In this document: one piece after another, positions 32,513-41,664 of the stretch
How positions within the stretch are numbered: the stretch's first letter is position 1
Layout of the letters: the number at the start of each line of letters is the position of its first letter
Origin: JBFLYN01 sp040756655
Lineage (GTDB): Bacteria; Bacillota; Sulfobacillia; UBA8153
Reading direction: 5' to 3'
NCBI GenBank assembly: GCA_040756655.1
Contig: JBFLYN010000005.1
Span: forward strand, 40,099-104,098
DNA length: 64,000 bases
The notes under the pieces: model-generated
Database searches by the model: none
What the model saw: only the letters and a program-made list of their open reading frames with translations
What the model was told of the DNA's origin: nothing
Program-made: the position numbers and the translations under genes

Positions 32513-34258
32513 TCAGTTCTCGCCGGCCCCACCCGGCACCCCGTAACGCCGCCGTGGGGTGTAGTGGGTGTGCAAAAGCTCATGCGACCGGTGTCCCAGC
32601 GGCTCATTGAGGAACTCGCGGTAGATCTGGTGGACCGCCGGGTTGTCGTGGGACTTGCGCATGGGCAGGTCCTTGTCTGCCTGGTAGATGCCTTTGATGC
32701 GCTCCAGCCGCACGGCGGTGTTGGTGGGAATGGGCTGCCCGCCCCCGCCGATGCAGCCGCCGGGACAACACATGATCTCCACAAAGTGCCAGCTGGCGTC
32801 CCCCTTTTTCACCCGTTCCATGATCTGGTGGGCGTTGCCCAGCCCGTGGCCCACTGCCACCTTCAAGCGGATGCCGTCCACGTCCACCTCGGCTTCCTTG
32901 ATGCCCTGAAGCCCGCGCACCGGCTCGAAGTCCAGGCCAGGCAGTTCGCGGCCGGTGACCACTTCGTACGCCGTGCGCAGTGCCGCCTCCATGACGCCGC
33001 CGGTGGCCCCGAAGATCACGGCGGCTCCCGTGCTGATCCCGAGCGGGTCGTCGTAGTCCTCGTTGGGCAGGTTCTCGAACTGGATCCCGGCTTCCCGGAT
33101 CATGCGTCCAAGTTCGCGAGTGGTGAGCACCACGTCCACGTCCCGGTGGCCGCTGGAGTTCATCTCCGGCCGCATGGCCTCGAATTTCTTGGCCGTACAG
33201 GGCATGATGGAAACCACGTAGATGTCCGCCGGGTCGATGCCGGCCTTTTCCGCGTAGTAGGTTTTGGCCAGGGCCCCGAACATCTGCTGGGGCGACTTGC
33301 AGGTGGAAAGGTTGGGCAGGTATTCCGGGTAGAAGTGCTCGATGTACTTGATCCAGCCCGGGCTGCAGGAAGTGAACATGGGCAGCACGCCTCCGGTCTT
33401 GAGGCGATGCAAGAGCTCATGCCCTTCTTCCATGATGGTAAGGTCGGCGGTGAAGTCGGTATCAAACACCCGGTCAAAGCCCAGGCGCCTCAGCGCGGCG
33501 ACCATCTTCCCGGTGACGATGGCCCCGGACGGTAGTCCGACCTCCTCACCCAGCGCTACCCGGGTGGCAGGAGCCGTCTGCACCACTACGTGCTTTTTCG
33601 GATCGGCCAACACCGCCCAGACTTCTTCAACCTGATCGCGCTCGGATATGGCACCCACCGGGCAGGCATGGATGCACTGACCGCACAGGGCGCACGCCAC
33701 TTCCATCAGGCCCCGACCCCAGGCCGGTGCCACGTAGGTCTCCCAGCCCCGGTTCACCGGGTGCAGGATGCCCACGCCCTGCACCTGGTTGCAGGTATAG
33801 ACACAGCGCCGGCAGGCTATGCACTTGGAGGGGTCGCGGAACAACGACGGGCTGGAGTGGTCCTCGGGGATCTCCTTGACCCGGCGCTCAAAGCGTACCT
33901 CGCGGATGCCCAGTTGCTCGGCCAGGGCCTGCAGTTCGCAGCGCAGGTTCCGCTCGCACTGGAGGCAGTCGTCCGGGTGGGTGGCCAGCATCAGCTCGAC
34001 TACCGCCTTGCGGGCCTCCCGGACAGCCGGGGTGTTGGTGCGCACCTCCATGCCCTCGGCCACGGGAAACGAACACGCCGCCTGAAAGGTCCTGGAACCT
34101 TTGACTTCCACCACGCATACCCGGCACACCGCCTTGACCTCCTGGTCCGGGTGGTGGCACAGGACGGGAATGGAGAGTCCCACCTTCTTGGCTGCTTCCA
34201 GGATGGTGGTGCCGGGTTGGACAGTGACCTTCTGTCCGTCGATGGTCAGCGTTACCAT
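32513..34258 (-). CDS. hydA: [FeFe]-hydrogenase catalytic subunit of a trimeric NAD-linked complex (HydA-1)
   Basis: 581 residues, ATG at 34258 behind GAAGGAGGT. Domains: plant-type [2Fe-2S] ferredoxin (about 1-78, with CRVC), a His-ligated [4Fe-4S] segment HPDDCLQCERNLRC, two [4Fe-4S] motifs (CIACRRCVYTC and CALCGQCIHACP), then the H-cluster domain with TSCSPGW, MPCTAKKFE and EIMCCPGGCIGGGGQP, and a C-terminal small-subunit-like stretch. TSCSPGW with Ser replaces the usual TSCCPGW and is characteristic of the trimeric, ferredoxin/NAD-dependent class. It should oxidise or form H2 with electrons shared between ferredoxin and NAD(H) through HydB and HydC. Last gene of the operon; it overlaps hydB by 7 bases. 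Confidence 0.95.
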   Translation of the reverse strand: MVTLTIDGQKVTVQPGTTILEAAKKVGLSIPVLCHHPDQEVKAVCRVCVVEVKGSRTFQAACSFPVAEGMEVRTNTPAVREARKAVVELMLATHPDDCLQCERNLRCELQALAEQLGIREVRFERRVKEIPEDHSSPSLFRDPSKCIACRRCVYTCNQVQGVGILHPVNRGWETYVAPAWGRGLMEVACALCGQCIHACPVGAISERDQVEEVWAVLADPKKHVVVQTAPATRVALGEEVGLPSGAIVTGKMVAALRRLGFDRVFDTDFTADLTIMEEGHELLHRLKTGGVLPMFTSCSPGWIKYIEHFYPEYLPNLSTCKSPQQMFGALAKTYYAEKAGIDPADIYVVSIMPCTAKKFEAMRPEMNSSGHRDVDVVLTTRELGRMIREAGIQFENLPNEDYDDPLGISTGAAVIFGATGGVMEAALRTAYEVVTGRELPGLDFEPVRGLQGIKEAEVDVDGIRLKVAVGHGLGNAHQIMERVKKGDASWHFVEIMCCPGGCIGGGGQPIPTNTAVRLERIKGIYQADKDLPMRKSHDNPAVHQIYREFLNEPLGHRSHELLHTHYTPRRRYGVPGGAGEN

Positions 34259-35904
34259 GCTCCGACCTCCTTCGTCAGCCCACTGCCGAGGCCTGGGCAC
34301 ACTCCTGCCGGGCAGGCCTGCCCTTGCATGTGCGCCTCATACTCGTCGCGGAAATACTTGAGGGTGGTCATGATGGGAAGCGGGGCCGTCTGTCCCAGTG
34401 GGCACAGCGGGGTCATGTACAGGGTGCGGGCCAGCAGTTCCAAAAGCTCGAGGTCCCTGGCGGTTCCCCGTCCCCGCGAGAATCCATCCACAATGTCATA
34501 GATACGCTTGGTTCCCTCGCGGCAGGGCACGCACTTGCCGCAGGACTCGTGCACGAAAAACCGGGCAAACGACTTGGCAATGTCCACTATGCAGTGGGAA
34601 TCGTCCATGATCAGCAAGGCCCCCGACCCCAGGGCTGTACCGGCCTTGGCCATGCTGTCATAGTCCATGGGAACGTCCAGCAATTCCTCGGTGACACAGC
34701 CCCCGGACGTGCCACCGGTCTGGGCCAGCTTGAACTGGCGCCCGCCCGGGATTCCCCCGCCGATGTCGTAGATCACCTCGCGCAGGGTAATCCCCATGGG
34801 GACTTCGATGAGGCCCCCGTTGACGATGTCGCCGCACAGCGTAAAGACCTTGGTGCCTGGAGTGCTGGGCGTGCCCAGGCCACGGAACCACTCGGCTCCC
34901 TTTTCGATGATGTGCGGGATGTTGGCAAGGGTCTCCACGTTGTTGATGACCGTGGGCTGGCCCCAGAGTCCCCGGTCGGTGGGGTAGGGGGGCTTAATGC
35001 GTGGCTCGCCCCGGCCGCCTTCTAGCGACTCAAACAGGGCGGTCTCTTCGCCGCACACGTAGGCTCCCGATCCCAGGCGTATCTCCACGTCGAAATCAAA
35101 GCCCGTGCCCAGGATGTTGGCGCCCAAAAGCCCGATCTCACGGGCGCGCTTGATGGCGGTCTCCAACATGGCAATGGAGAGCTTGTATTCGCCGCGGATG
35201 TAGATGAAGCCGCGGCTGGCGCCTACGGCGTAGCCGCATATGGCCATGGCCTCCAGGACGGCATGGGGGTCTCCTTCCAGGATGAGGCGGTCCTTGAACG
35301 TCCCGGGTTCACCCTCATCGGCGTTGCACACCACGTACTTGGGCTGTCTCTCGGCCCGGGCGGCAAAGCGCCACTTCAGTCCCGTGGGGAAACCCGCCCC
35401 GCCGCGCCCGCGCAGTCCCGAGTCGCTCACCACCTTGACCACCTCGGCAGGCTGCATGGTGGTGAGCGCCTTGCCCAGGGACAGGTAGCCGCCGCGGGCG
35501 ATGTACTCCTCGATGGATTCGGGGTCGATAAGGCCGCAATTACGCAGTACCACCCGGACCTGCTTTTGAAAATACTGGGCTTCGGGGAAGGTCTGCACGG
35601 TCTTGACCAGGGCCGGCTCGCGGTACAGGAGTCGCTCGACCATCCGTCCCTTCAGAAGGTGCTGTGCCACGATGTCGGCAACATCGCCCGGGGTCACCCG
35701 GCAATAGAGGGCTCCCTCCGGGTAGACCACCACGGTGGGCCCCTGCTCGCACAGGCCAAAACAGCCGGTCTCCACTACCCGCACTTCCTGCTCCAGCCCG
35801 TGTTCTTTCAGCGCGCCCCGGAAGGCATCTACAATGGACTGGGGAGCCTTCAAGGAGCAGTTGGTGCCATGACACACCAGTACGTGTGCCCGATGAAATT
35901 GCAT
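34252..35904 (-). CDS. hydB: NuoF-like NAD-binding subunit of hydrogenase (HydB), without C-terminal ferredoxin domain
   Basis: 550 residues, ATG at 35904 with GAGGAGG. Thioredoxin-like [2Fe-2S] N-terminus (about 1-95; CHGTNC...TGCFGLC), then the 51-kDa NuoF domain with GRGGAGFPTGLKW for NADH and FMN, and the [4Fe-4S] motif ESCGKCVPCREGT. The usual HydB tail with two more [4Fe-4S] clusters is missing: the chain stops shortly after QACPAGVC. That is the same point at which the paralogue at 38238 enters its GltD domain. It carries the flavin site where NAD(H) reacts and, in this enzyme class, where electron bifurcation is proposed. Confidence 0.93.
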   Translation of the reverse strand: MQFHRAHVLVCHGTNCSLKAPQSIVDAFRGALKEHGLEQEVRVVETGCFGLCEQGPTVVVYPEGALYCRVTPGDVADIVAQHLLKGRMVERLLYREPALVKTVQTFPEAQYFQKQVRVVLRNCGLIDPESIEEYIARGGYLSLGKALTTMQPAEVVKVVSDSGLRGRGGAGFPTGLKWRFAARAERQPKYVVCNADEGEPGTFKDRLILEGDPHAVLEAMAICGYAVGASRGFIYIRGEYKLSIAMLETAIKRAREIGLLGANILGTGFDFDVEIRLGSGAYVCGEETALFESLEGGRGEPRIKPPYPTDRGLWGQPTVINNVETLANIPHIIEKGAEWFRGLGTPSTPGTKVFTLCGDIVNGGLIEVPMGITLREVIYDIGGGIPGGRQFKLAQTGGTSGGCVTEELLDVPMDYDSMAKAGTALGSGALLIMDDSHCIVDIAKSFARFFVHESCGKCVPCREGTKRIYDIVDGFSRGRGTARDLELLELLARTLYMTPLCPLGQTAPLPIMTTLKYFRDEYEAHMQGQACPAGVCPGLGSGLTKEVGAW

Positions 35905-35925
35905 GCTCGCATACCTCCTCTCAGC

Positions 35926-36408
35926 CTACTTGTACTTGCTGAGCACCTGGGATACCATGGCGGGGGTCAAGTTGCCGTGGACCTCGTCGTTGACCATGAT
36001 GGCCGGCGCCACCCCGCAGATGCCCACGCAGCTGGTGAACTCCAGGGAGAACTGCCGGTCGGGGGTCACCTCGCCCATCTTGATGTTCAGCTGCTTTTCC
36101 AGCTCGGCGATGATGGCGGCAGCCCCCTCCACGTGGCAAGGCGCGCTCTCGCACACCCGGATCACGTATTTCCCCTTGGGCTTGGTGGAAAACAGGGTGT
36201 AGAAGGAGACGACGCTGTAGACTTTGTCCGGGGGCATGCTCAGGGCCTCGGCGACCCGGTGCATGGCCGCCTCCGGGATCCAGCCTAGTTCCTGTTGGAT
36301 ACCCTGGAGGATGGGCATGAGTGCCCCCAGGGTTTCCCGGTGCTGGGCTATGATGGAATCCACCCGGGCCAAGACTGGTTCTGGTGTCGTGGGCATGGAG
36401 CTTATCAC
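35926..36408 (-). CDS. hydC: NuoE-like [2Fe-2S] subunit of hydrogenase (HydC-1)
   Basis: 160 residues from a GTG at 36408 preceded by GAAGGAGG; the frame to 36459 lacks a binding site. Helical N-terminus and thioredoxin-like C-terminus with four cysteines in the NuoE pattern: CESAPC, then SCVGIC. It is the electron-wire partner of HydB. The gene order hydC-hydB-hydA is the standard trimeric hydrogenase module. Confidence 0.94.
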   Translation of the reverse strand: MISSMPTTPEPVLARVDSIIAQHRETLGALMPILQGIQQELGWIPEAAMHRVAEALSMPPDKVYSVVSFYTLFSTKPKGKYVIRVCESAPCHVEGAAAIIAELEKQLNIKMGEVTPDRQFSLEFTSCVGICGVAPAIMVNDEVHGNLTPAMVSQVLSKYK

Positions 36409-36478
36409 CTTCGGCTCAACCTCCTTCTCGTAGTGGTACTGGGGATTGGCCGGGAACACCCGGCCAATCCCCTCGACC

Positions 36479-38212
36479 TTACATATTCTGGTGCCTCTTA
36501 CGCTGCACGTAGTGAGTGTGCAGAAGCTCGTGGGATTTGTGGCCCAGCGGTTTTTCCAGGAAGTCGCGGTACAGCTCCTGCACCGCCGGGTTCTCGTGGG
36601 ACTTGCGCAGGGTCATCTTGGAGTCCACGTCGTAGATGGCCTTGATGCGCTTGGCCCGGATTTCCAGGTCCGTGGGAATGGGCTGTCCGCCGCCGCCGAT
36701 GCAACCACCGGGGCAGCACATGATCTCGATGAAGTGGTAGTCGGCTTCTCCCGACCGGATCCGCTCCATCACCTTCCTGGCATTGCCCAGGGTGTGCGCC
36801 ACTGCCACTCTCACCGGCAGGCCGCCCACATCCACAGTAGCCTCCTTGATGCCCTCCAGACCGCGGACGGTCTCAAAGTCCAAAGCTTCCAGCGTCTTAC
36901 CGGTGAGCACTTCGTAGGCCGTGCGCAGGGCCGCTTCCATCACGCCGCCGGTGGCGCCGAAGATGGCCGCAGCTCCTGTGGTGATGCCGAAGGGAGCATC
37001 GTACTCCTCCTCAGGCAAGCCGGCAAAGTCCAGGCCCGCTTCTTTGAACATGCGGCACAGTTCGCGAGTGGTCAGGACCACATCCACGTCTGCATAGCCG
37101 CTGGAGCTCATCTCATCCCGCCCGGCCTCGAACTTCTTGGCGGTGCAGGGCATGATGGACACCACGTACACGTCGGCCGGGTCGATGCCGGCCTTCTGGG
37201 CGTAGTAGGTTTTGGCCAGAGCACCGAACATCTGCTGCGGGGACTTGCAGGTGGACAGGTGCTCCAAAAGCTCGGGATAGAAGTGCTCGATGTACTTGAT
37301 CCACCCCGGGCTGCAGGAGGTGATCATGGGGAGCTTGCCCCCGGTTTCGATGCGGTGGATCAGCTCGTAGCCTTCTTCCATGATGGTGAGATCCGCAGTG
37401 AAATCAGTATCAAACACCCGGTCAAAGCCCAGGCGGCGCAGGGCGGCCACCAGCTGTCCCGTAACGATGCTGCCGGGCGCCATGCCCATGCCTTCGCCCA
37501 CGGAGACGCGGGTGGCCGGAGCCGTCTGCACCACCACGTGCTTTTTGGGATCGGCCAGCGCCGCCCACACCAGGTGGATGTCGTCCTTTTCGTGCAGGGC
37601 CCCGGTGGGACACACCAGGGTACACTGGCCGCAGAACACGCAGTCGGCCCGGGCCAGTCCGGCTTCGAAAGCCGGGGCAATGACCGTGGCAAACCCTCGG
37701 TTTTGCGGGGCTATGGCCTTTACTGTCTGGACCTTTTCGCACACAGCTACGCACCGGCGGCAGAGCACGCACTTTTCGGCGTTACGCACGATGGACGGGC
37801 TGGAGTCGTCCAGAGGTTTTTGCACGCGCTCACCCTCGAAACGAACCCGACGAATGCCGAACGACTCGGCCAGCGCCTGCAGTTCGCAATTGGTGCTGCG
37901 GATGCAGGTGAGGCATTCGTAGGGGTGATCAGATAGGATCAGCTCCAGGGCGGTCTTGCGCGCCTGGCGCACGGGCGGTGAGTTGGTGGTTACCTCCATG
38001 CCCTCGCCCGCCGGTGTGACGCACGCGGCCTGGAGGTTACGGGCACCCTTCACTTCCACCAGGCAGACCCGGCAAGACCCGAGGACGTTCAGGTCCTTTA
38101 GGTAACATAGGGTGGGGATGTTGATCCCGGCCTCACGGGCTGCCTCCAGGATGGTGGTGCCTTGCTCCACTGTGACTTTGTGCCTGTCTATGGTTAACGT
38201 GACCGTAGCCAT
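36479..38212 (-). CDS. hydA: [FeFe]-hydrogenase catalytic subunit, second copy (HydA-2)
   Basis: 577 residues, ATG at 38212 behind GGGAGGG. Same domain order as the copy at 32513: [2Fe-2S] ferredoxin (CRVC), HPYECLTC segment, two [4Fe-4S] motifs (CVLCRRC, CVFCGQC) and a complete H-cluster domain (TSCSPGW, MPCTAKKFE, EIMCCPGGCIGGGG). By eye the two copies share well over half their residues, so they arose by duplication. It follows the NuoF-GltD fusion by 25 bases, so it is probably the catalytic partner of that fusion rather than of the separate HydB. Confidence 0.95.
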   Translation of the reverse strand: MATVTLTIDRHKVTVEQGTTILEAAREAGINIPTLCYLKDLNVLGSCRVCLVEVKGARNLQAACVTPAGEGMEVTTNSPPVRQARKTALELILSDHPYECLTCIRSTNCELQALAESFGIRRVRFEGERVQKPLDDSSPSIVRNAEKCVLCRRCVAVCEKVQTVKAIAPQNRGFATVIAPAFEAGLARADCVFCGQCTLVCPTGALHEKDDIHLVWAALADPKKHVVVQTAPATRVSVGEGMGMAPGSIVTGQLVAALRRLGFDRVFDTDFTADLTIMEEGYELIHRIETGGKLPMITSCSPGWIKYIEHFYPELLEHLSTCKSPQQMFGALAKTYYAQKAGIDPADVYVVSIMPCTAKKFEAGRDEMSSSGYADVDVVLTTRELCRMFKEAGLDFAGLPEEEYDAPFGITTGAAAIFGATGGVMEAALRTAYEVLTGKTLEALDFETVRGLEGIKEATVDVGGLPVRVAVAHTLGNARKVMERIRSGEADYHFIEIMCCPGGCIGGGGQPIPTDLEIRAKRIKAIYDVDSKMTLRKSHENPAVQELYRDFLEKPLGHKSHELLHTHYVQRKRHQNM

Positions 38213-38237
38213 GATTTACCCTCCCATCTCTGGCCGG

Positions 38238-41200
38238 CTATGCCAGGTCCTTGATGTCGCAGCGGAGGCAGCGGGTGGCTTCAGCCACGGCGCTTTCCTC
38301 ATCAAGTCCCAGCTCCACTTCGGCGAATCCGCGACAGCGGTGCACCCGATCCAGCACGGGCATGTCCTGGCGGGGCAGGGTCTCCTCGATGATCGGACCG
38401 CTGGCTTCCCGCACCCATGACACCGCCTCCACCAGGTCTCCGCTGCCCCCCAGGTACTGGTGGATGGTCCGGGCTGCCTGTTTGCCCTGGGCGATGGCGC
38501 CGATGACGGTGTTGGCGCCACTTACGCAGTCACCACTGGCAAACACCCCATCAACGCTGGTCTTCAGGGTGACCTCGTCGGCAACGACCGTGCCGTTGCG
38601 GTTCCGCTTCAGCTGGCCAGCCCCGGCAAAGGCCCCTTCGTCCACCGACTGGCCCACAGCCGTGACGACCAGGTCCACCGGCATGTCGAAGTATTCTTCC
38701 ACCGGGATGGGGCGGCGCCGGCCGCTGGAGTCGAACGCCCCCAGCTGCATGCGTTGCACGCGCATGGTCTGGACCTTGCCGTTTCCGGCACATGACACCG
38801 GGTTGGCCAGGAATATGAACTTCACGCCTTCGAGGTTGGCATCGGCGACTTCCTGCTTGATGGCGGGCATATCTTCCTGCCGCCGGCGGTAGACGATGGT
38901 GACCTCTTTGGCTCCCAGGCGCAGGGCGGAACGGGCCGCGTCGATGGCGGCGTTCCCGCCGCCGATCACGGCCACTCGCTGGCCCTCCAGGCGAATGCCG
39001 CCATCCAGATTTACGCGGCGGAGAAACTCCAGGCTGGACGTGACTCCTTCCAGTTCCTCCCCGGGTATGCCGAGCTTCTGGTCCACCTGGGCACCCACGG
39101 CCAGCAGCACGGCGCTGTAGCCCATCTCCTTGAGCTGATCCAAGGTGACGTCCTTCCCCAGCCGGGTGTTGGTCCGAAACTCCACGCCCATGGCCTCGAT
39201 GGTGGATACCTCGGCCCGGAGGATGTGCTTGGGCAGCCGGTACTCGGGGATACCCACGGCCAGAAGGCCACCCACCACCGGCAGGGCTTCGAACACGGTG
39301 ACGCCGTAACCGTGCTTGGCCAGGTAATAGGCAGCACTGAGGCCAGCCGGTCCCGACCCCACAATGGCCACCTTGGCGTTTTTCTTCCTGGCCATCAACG
39401 GCAGCGGGAACTCTCCTTCGTGCTCCAGCACCCAGTCGCCGGCAAAACGCTTGAGGGCCCGGATGGCCAATGGCTCATCCAGCTGTTCCCGCCGGCACTT
39501 GGACTCACAGGGATGGTCGCAGACCCGCCCGCAGATCACCGGCAGCGGGTTCTCCTGGCGGACGGTGAGGTAGGCATCGCGGTGCTTCCCCTGCCGGATC
39601 TGGTCCAGGTAGATGGGCACGTCCACCTGGGCCGGACACGTGTTCTGGCAGGGCGAATCGAACAGCGTGGCACACACCGACGCCGGGCAGCGCTTGTCGC
39701 GGATGTGGGCCACGTACTCGTCGCGGAAATAGCGAATAGTGCTCAGGACCGGGTTGGGCGCAGTCTGTCCCAGCCCGCACAGGGCCGAGTTCTTGATCTG
39801 GGTTCCCAGCTCCACCAAAAGCTCGATGTCGCCTTCCTGGCCCCGGCCCTTGGTGATGCGATCCAGGATCTCCAGCATGCGCTTGGTCCCGATGCGGCAC
39901 GGGGCACACTTGCCGCAGGATTCGTCCTGGCAAAACTCGATGAAGAACTTGGCCAGGTCCACCATGCAAGTGTCCTCGTCCATGATGACCAGCCCGCCCG
40001 AACCCATGATGGTCCCCAGTTCTACTAGGGAATCATAGTCCACGGGGGTGTTCAGGTAGGGAGCAGGAATGCACCCACCTGATGGCCCACCCGTCTGAGC
40101 GGCTTTGAATTTCTTGCCACCGGGGATGCCTCCGCCGATGTCGAAGATGATCTCGCCCAGGGGAATGCCCATGGGTACTTCCACCAGGCCGGTGTTGCGG
40201 ATCTTGCCGGCCAGGGCAAACACCTTGGTGCCGCGGCTTTTCTCGCTGCCGATGGAAGCATACCAGTCGGCTCCCCGCAGTATGATCAGGGGAACATTGG
40301 CATAGGTCTCCACGTTGTTGAGCAACGTGGGCCGGCTCCACAGCCCTTCCACCGCCGGGAACGGCGGGCGCGGGCGTGGCTCACCGCGCCGGCCCTCGAT
40401 GGAGGCCAGGAGCGCCGTTTCCTCGCCGCACACAAAGGCTCCCGCTCCCACCCGGATCTCCAGGTCGAAGTCGAAGCCTGTCCCGAAGATGTCCTTTCCC
40501 AGCATGCCATATTGCCTGGCCTGCTCGATGGCGATGGAAAGCCTGGCCACGGCCAGCGGGTATTCGGCCCGCACGTAGACGTAACCTTGATTGGCGCCCA
40601 CCGCATAGCCGGCAATGGCCATGGCCTCGATGACGCTGTGAGGGTCGCCTTCCAGTATGGAACGGTCCATGAAGGCACCGGGGTCCCCCTCGTCGGCGTT
40701 ACACACCACGTATTTGGGCGTTTTGGGAGCGCGGGCGGTGAACTCCCACTTCAGCCCGGTGAGGAACCCGCCGCCGCCCCGGCCGCGCAGACCAGATTTC
40801 TTGACCTCGGCGACCACTTCCTGGGGGGTCATGCTGGAAAGCACCTTGCCCAGGGCGGAATAACCATCGCGGGCGATGTATTCCTCTATGACCTCAGGGT
40901 CAATGATGCCGGTGTTTCTCAGGGCACACCGGGTCTGCTTGGCGAAGAAGTCGATCTCGCTGATGCTGGGCACCAGCTCGTGATCATCCCTGCGGTAGAC
41001 GAGATCGGCCACCAGCCGGCCCTTGAGTAGGTGTTCTTGGACGATACGCTCTGCGCTCTCAGGCGTGACCTTCCGGTAGAACACGCCCTCCGGGTACACC
41101 ACGACTATGGGTCCCATGTCGCACGGGCCCATACAGCCTGTTTCAATGACCCGTACTTCGTTTTCGAGGCCGGACTCATTCAGACTCTGTACCAATGCCC

Positions 41201-41276
41201 GCTGCACAGCCTGGCATCCAGATGACACACATCCCGCCCCGGCGCAAACCAAAACGTGGGCACGGCAATGATGCAT
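38238..41276 (-). CDS. NuoF-GltD fusion: NADH dehydrogenase 51-kDa-like plus NAD(P)H-dependent GltD-like flavoprotein
   Basis: 1012 residues, ATG at 41276. Order: thioredoxin-like [2Fe-2S] domain (about 1-95); NuoF domain (about 110-540) with GRGGGGFLTGLKW and ESCGKCAPCRIGT; then a GltD/NfnB-like module (about 550-1010). The last has an N-terminal iron-sulfur region CQNTCPAQVDVP and CGRVCDHPCESKCRR, the FAD loop VGSGPAGLSAAYYLAK, and a second nucleotide loop IGGGNAAIDAARSALRLGA followed by VTIVYRRR, typical of NADPH-binding glutamate synthase small subunits. FASGDCVSGANTVI closes the FAD site. One polypeptide can thus bind NAD(H) and probably NADP(H). It sits between a ferredoxin-like gene and HydA-2. 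Similar architecture is known to me from Sporomusa-type Nfn transhydrogenases, as I recall. Confidence 0.92.
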   Translation of the reverse strand: MHHCRAHVLVCAGAGCVSSGCQAVQRALVQSLNESGLENEVRVIETGCMGPCDMGPIVVVYPEGVFYRKVTPESAERIVQEHLLKGRLVADLVYRRDDHELVPSISEIDFFAKQTRCALRNTGIIDPEVIEEYIARDGYSALGKVLSSMTPQEVVAEVKKSGLRGRGGGGFLTGLKWEFTARAPKTPKYVVCNADEGDPGAFMDRSILEGDPHSVIEAMAIAGYAVGANQGYVYVRAEYPLAVARLSIAIEQARQYGMLGKDIFGTGFDFDLEIRVGAGAFVCGEETALLASIEGRRGEPRPRPPFPAVEGLWSRPTLLNNVETYANVPLIILRGADWYASIGSEKSRGTKVFALAGKIRNTGLVEVPMGIPLGEIIFDIGGGIPGGKKFKAAQTGGPSGGCIPAPYLNTPVDYDSLVELGTIMGSGGLVIMDEDTCMVDLAKFFIEFCQDESCGKCAPCRIGTKRMLEILDRITKGRGQEGDIELLVELGTQIKNSALCGLGQTAPNPVLSTIRYFRDEYVAHIRDKRCPASVCATLFDSPCQNTCPAQVDVPIYLDQIRQGKHRDAYLTVRQENPLPVICGRVCDHPCESKCRREQLDEPLAIRALKRFAGDWVLEHEGEFPLPLMARKKNAKVAIVGSGPAGLSAAYYLAKHGYGVTVFEALPVVGGLLAVGIPEYRLPKHILRAEVSTIEAMGVEFRTNTRLGKDVTLDQLKEMGYSAVLLAVGAQVDQKLGIPGEELEGVTSSLEFLRRVNLDGGIRLEGQRVAVIGGGNAAIDAARSALRLGAKEVTIVYRRRQEDMPAIKQEVADANLEGVKFIFLANPVSCAGNGKVQTMRVQRMQLGAFDSSGRRRPIPVEEYFDMPVDLVVTAVGQSVDEGAFAGAGQLKRNRNGTVVADEVTLKTSVDGVFASGDCVSGANTVIGAIAQGKQAARTIHQYLGGSGDLVEAVSWVREASGPIIEETLPRQDMPVLDRVHRCRGFAEVELGLDEESAVAEATRCLRCDIKDLA

Positions 41277-41301
41277 TGTCTCTTAGCCCTCCTTTTGCTT
41301 G

Positions 41302-41664
41302 CTAGCTCCTGGCGAGAACCCATTCTCCGATTACCTGCCCGTTCACCACGTGCCGGGCGATAATCTGGCGTGCCTTATCTGCGTCGACGTAGGTATACGT
41401 GACCTTGTCCTGGCCGCGCACAGCCACATCCACCATTGGCTCATACTCACACAGGCCGACGCACCCGGTCTGCACTACCTGCACCTCGGCCAGACGACGC
41501 TTGGCGATCTCGTCTAGAATGGCCGCCATGGTGTCGCGGGCTCCGGCAGCGATCCCGCAGGTTCCCATGGCCACTACGATCTTGGTTGTCTCCTTGCTGT
41601 CGCGGACCCGGATCCGTTCCTGCGCTTCCCGCCTGATCCGCTCAAGATCCTCAAGAGACTTCAT
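41302..41664 (-). CDS. Thioredoxin-like [2Fe-2S] ferredoxin
   Basis: 120 residues, ATG at 41664 with GGAGGTG. Cysteines in the pattern GTCGIAAGA...QTGCVGLCEYEP match the thioredoxin-like [2Fe-2S] ferredoxin fold, also found at the N-terminus of NuoF-type subunits. In trimeric hydrogenase operons this small protein is a regular member and is thought to be an extra electron carrier or subunit. It overlaps the preceding ATPase gene by 14 bases. Confidence 0.88.
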   Translation of the reverse strand: MKSLEDLERIRREAQERIRVRDSKETTKIVVAMGTCGIAAGARDTMAAILDEIAKRRLAEVQVVQTGCVGLCEYEPMVDVAVRGQDKVTYTYVDADKARQIIARHVVNGQVIGEWVLARS

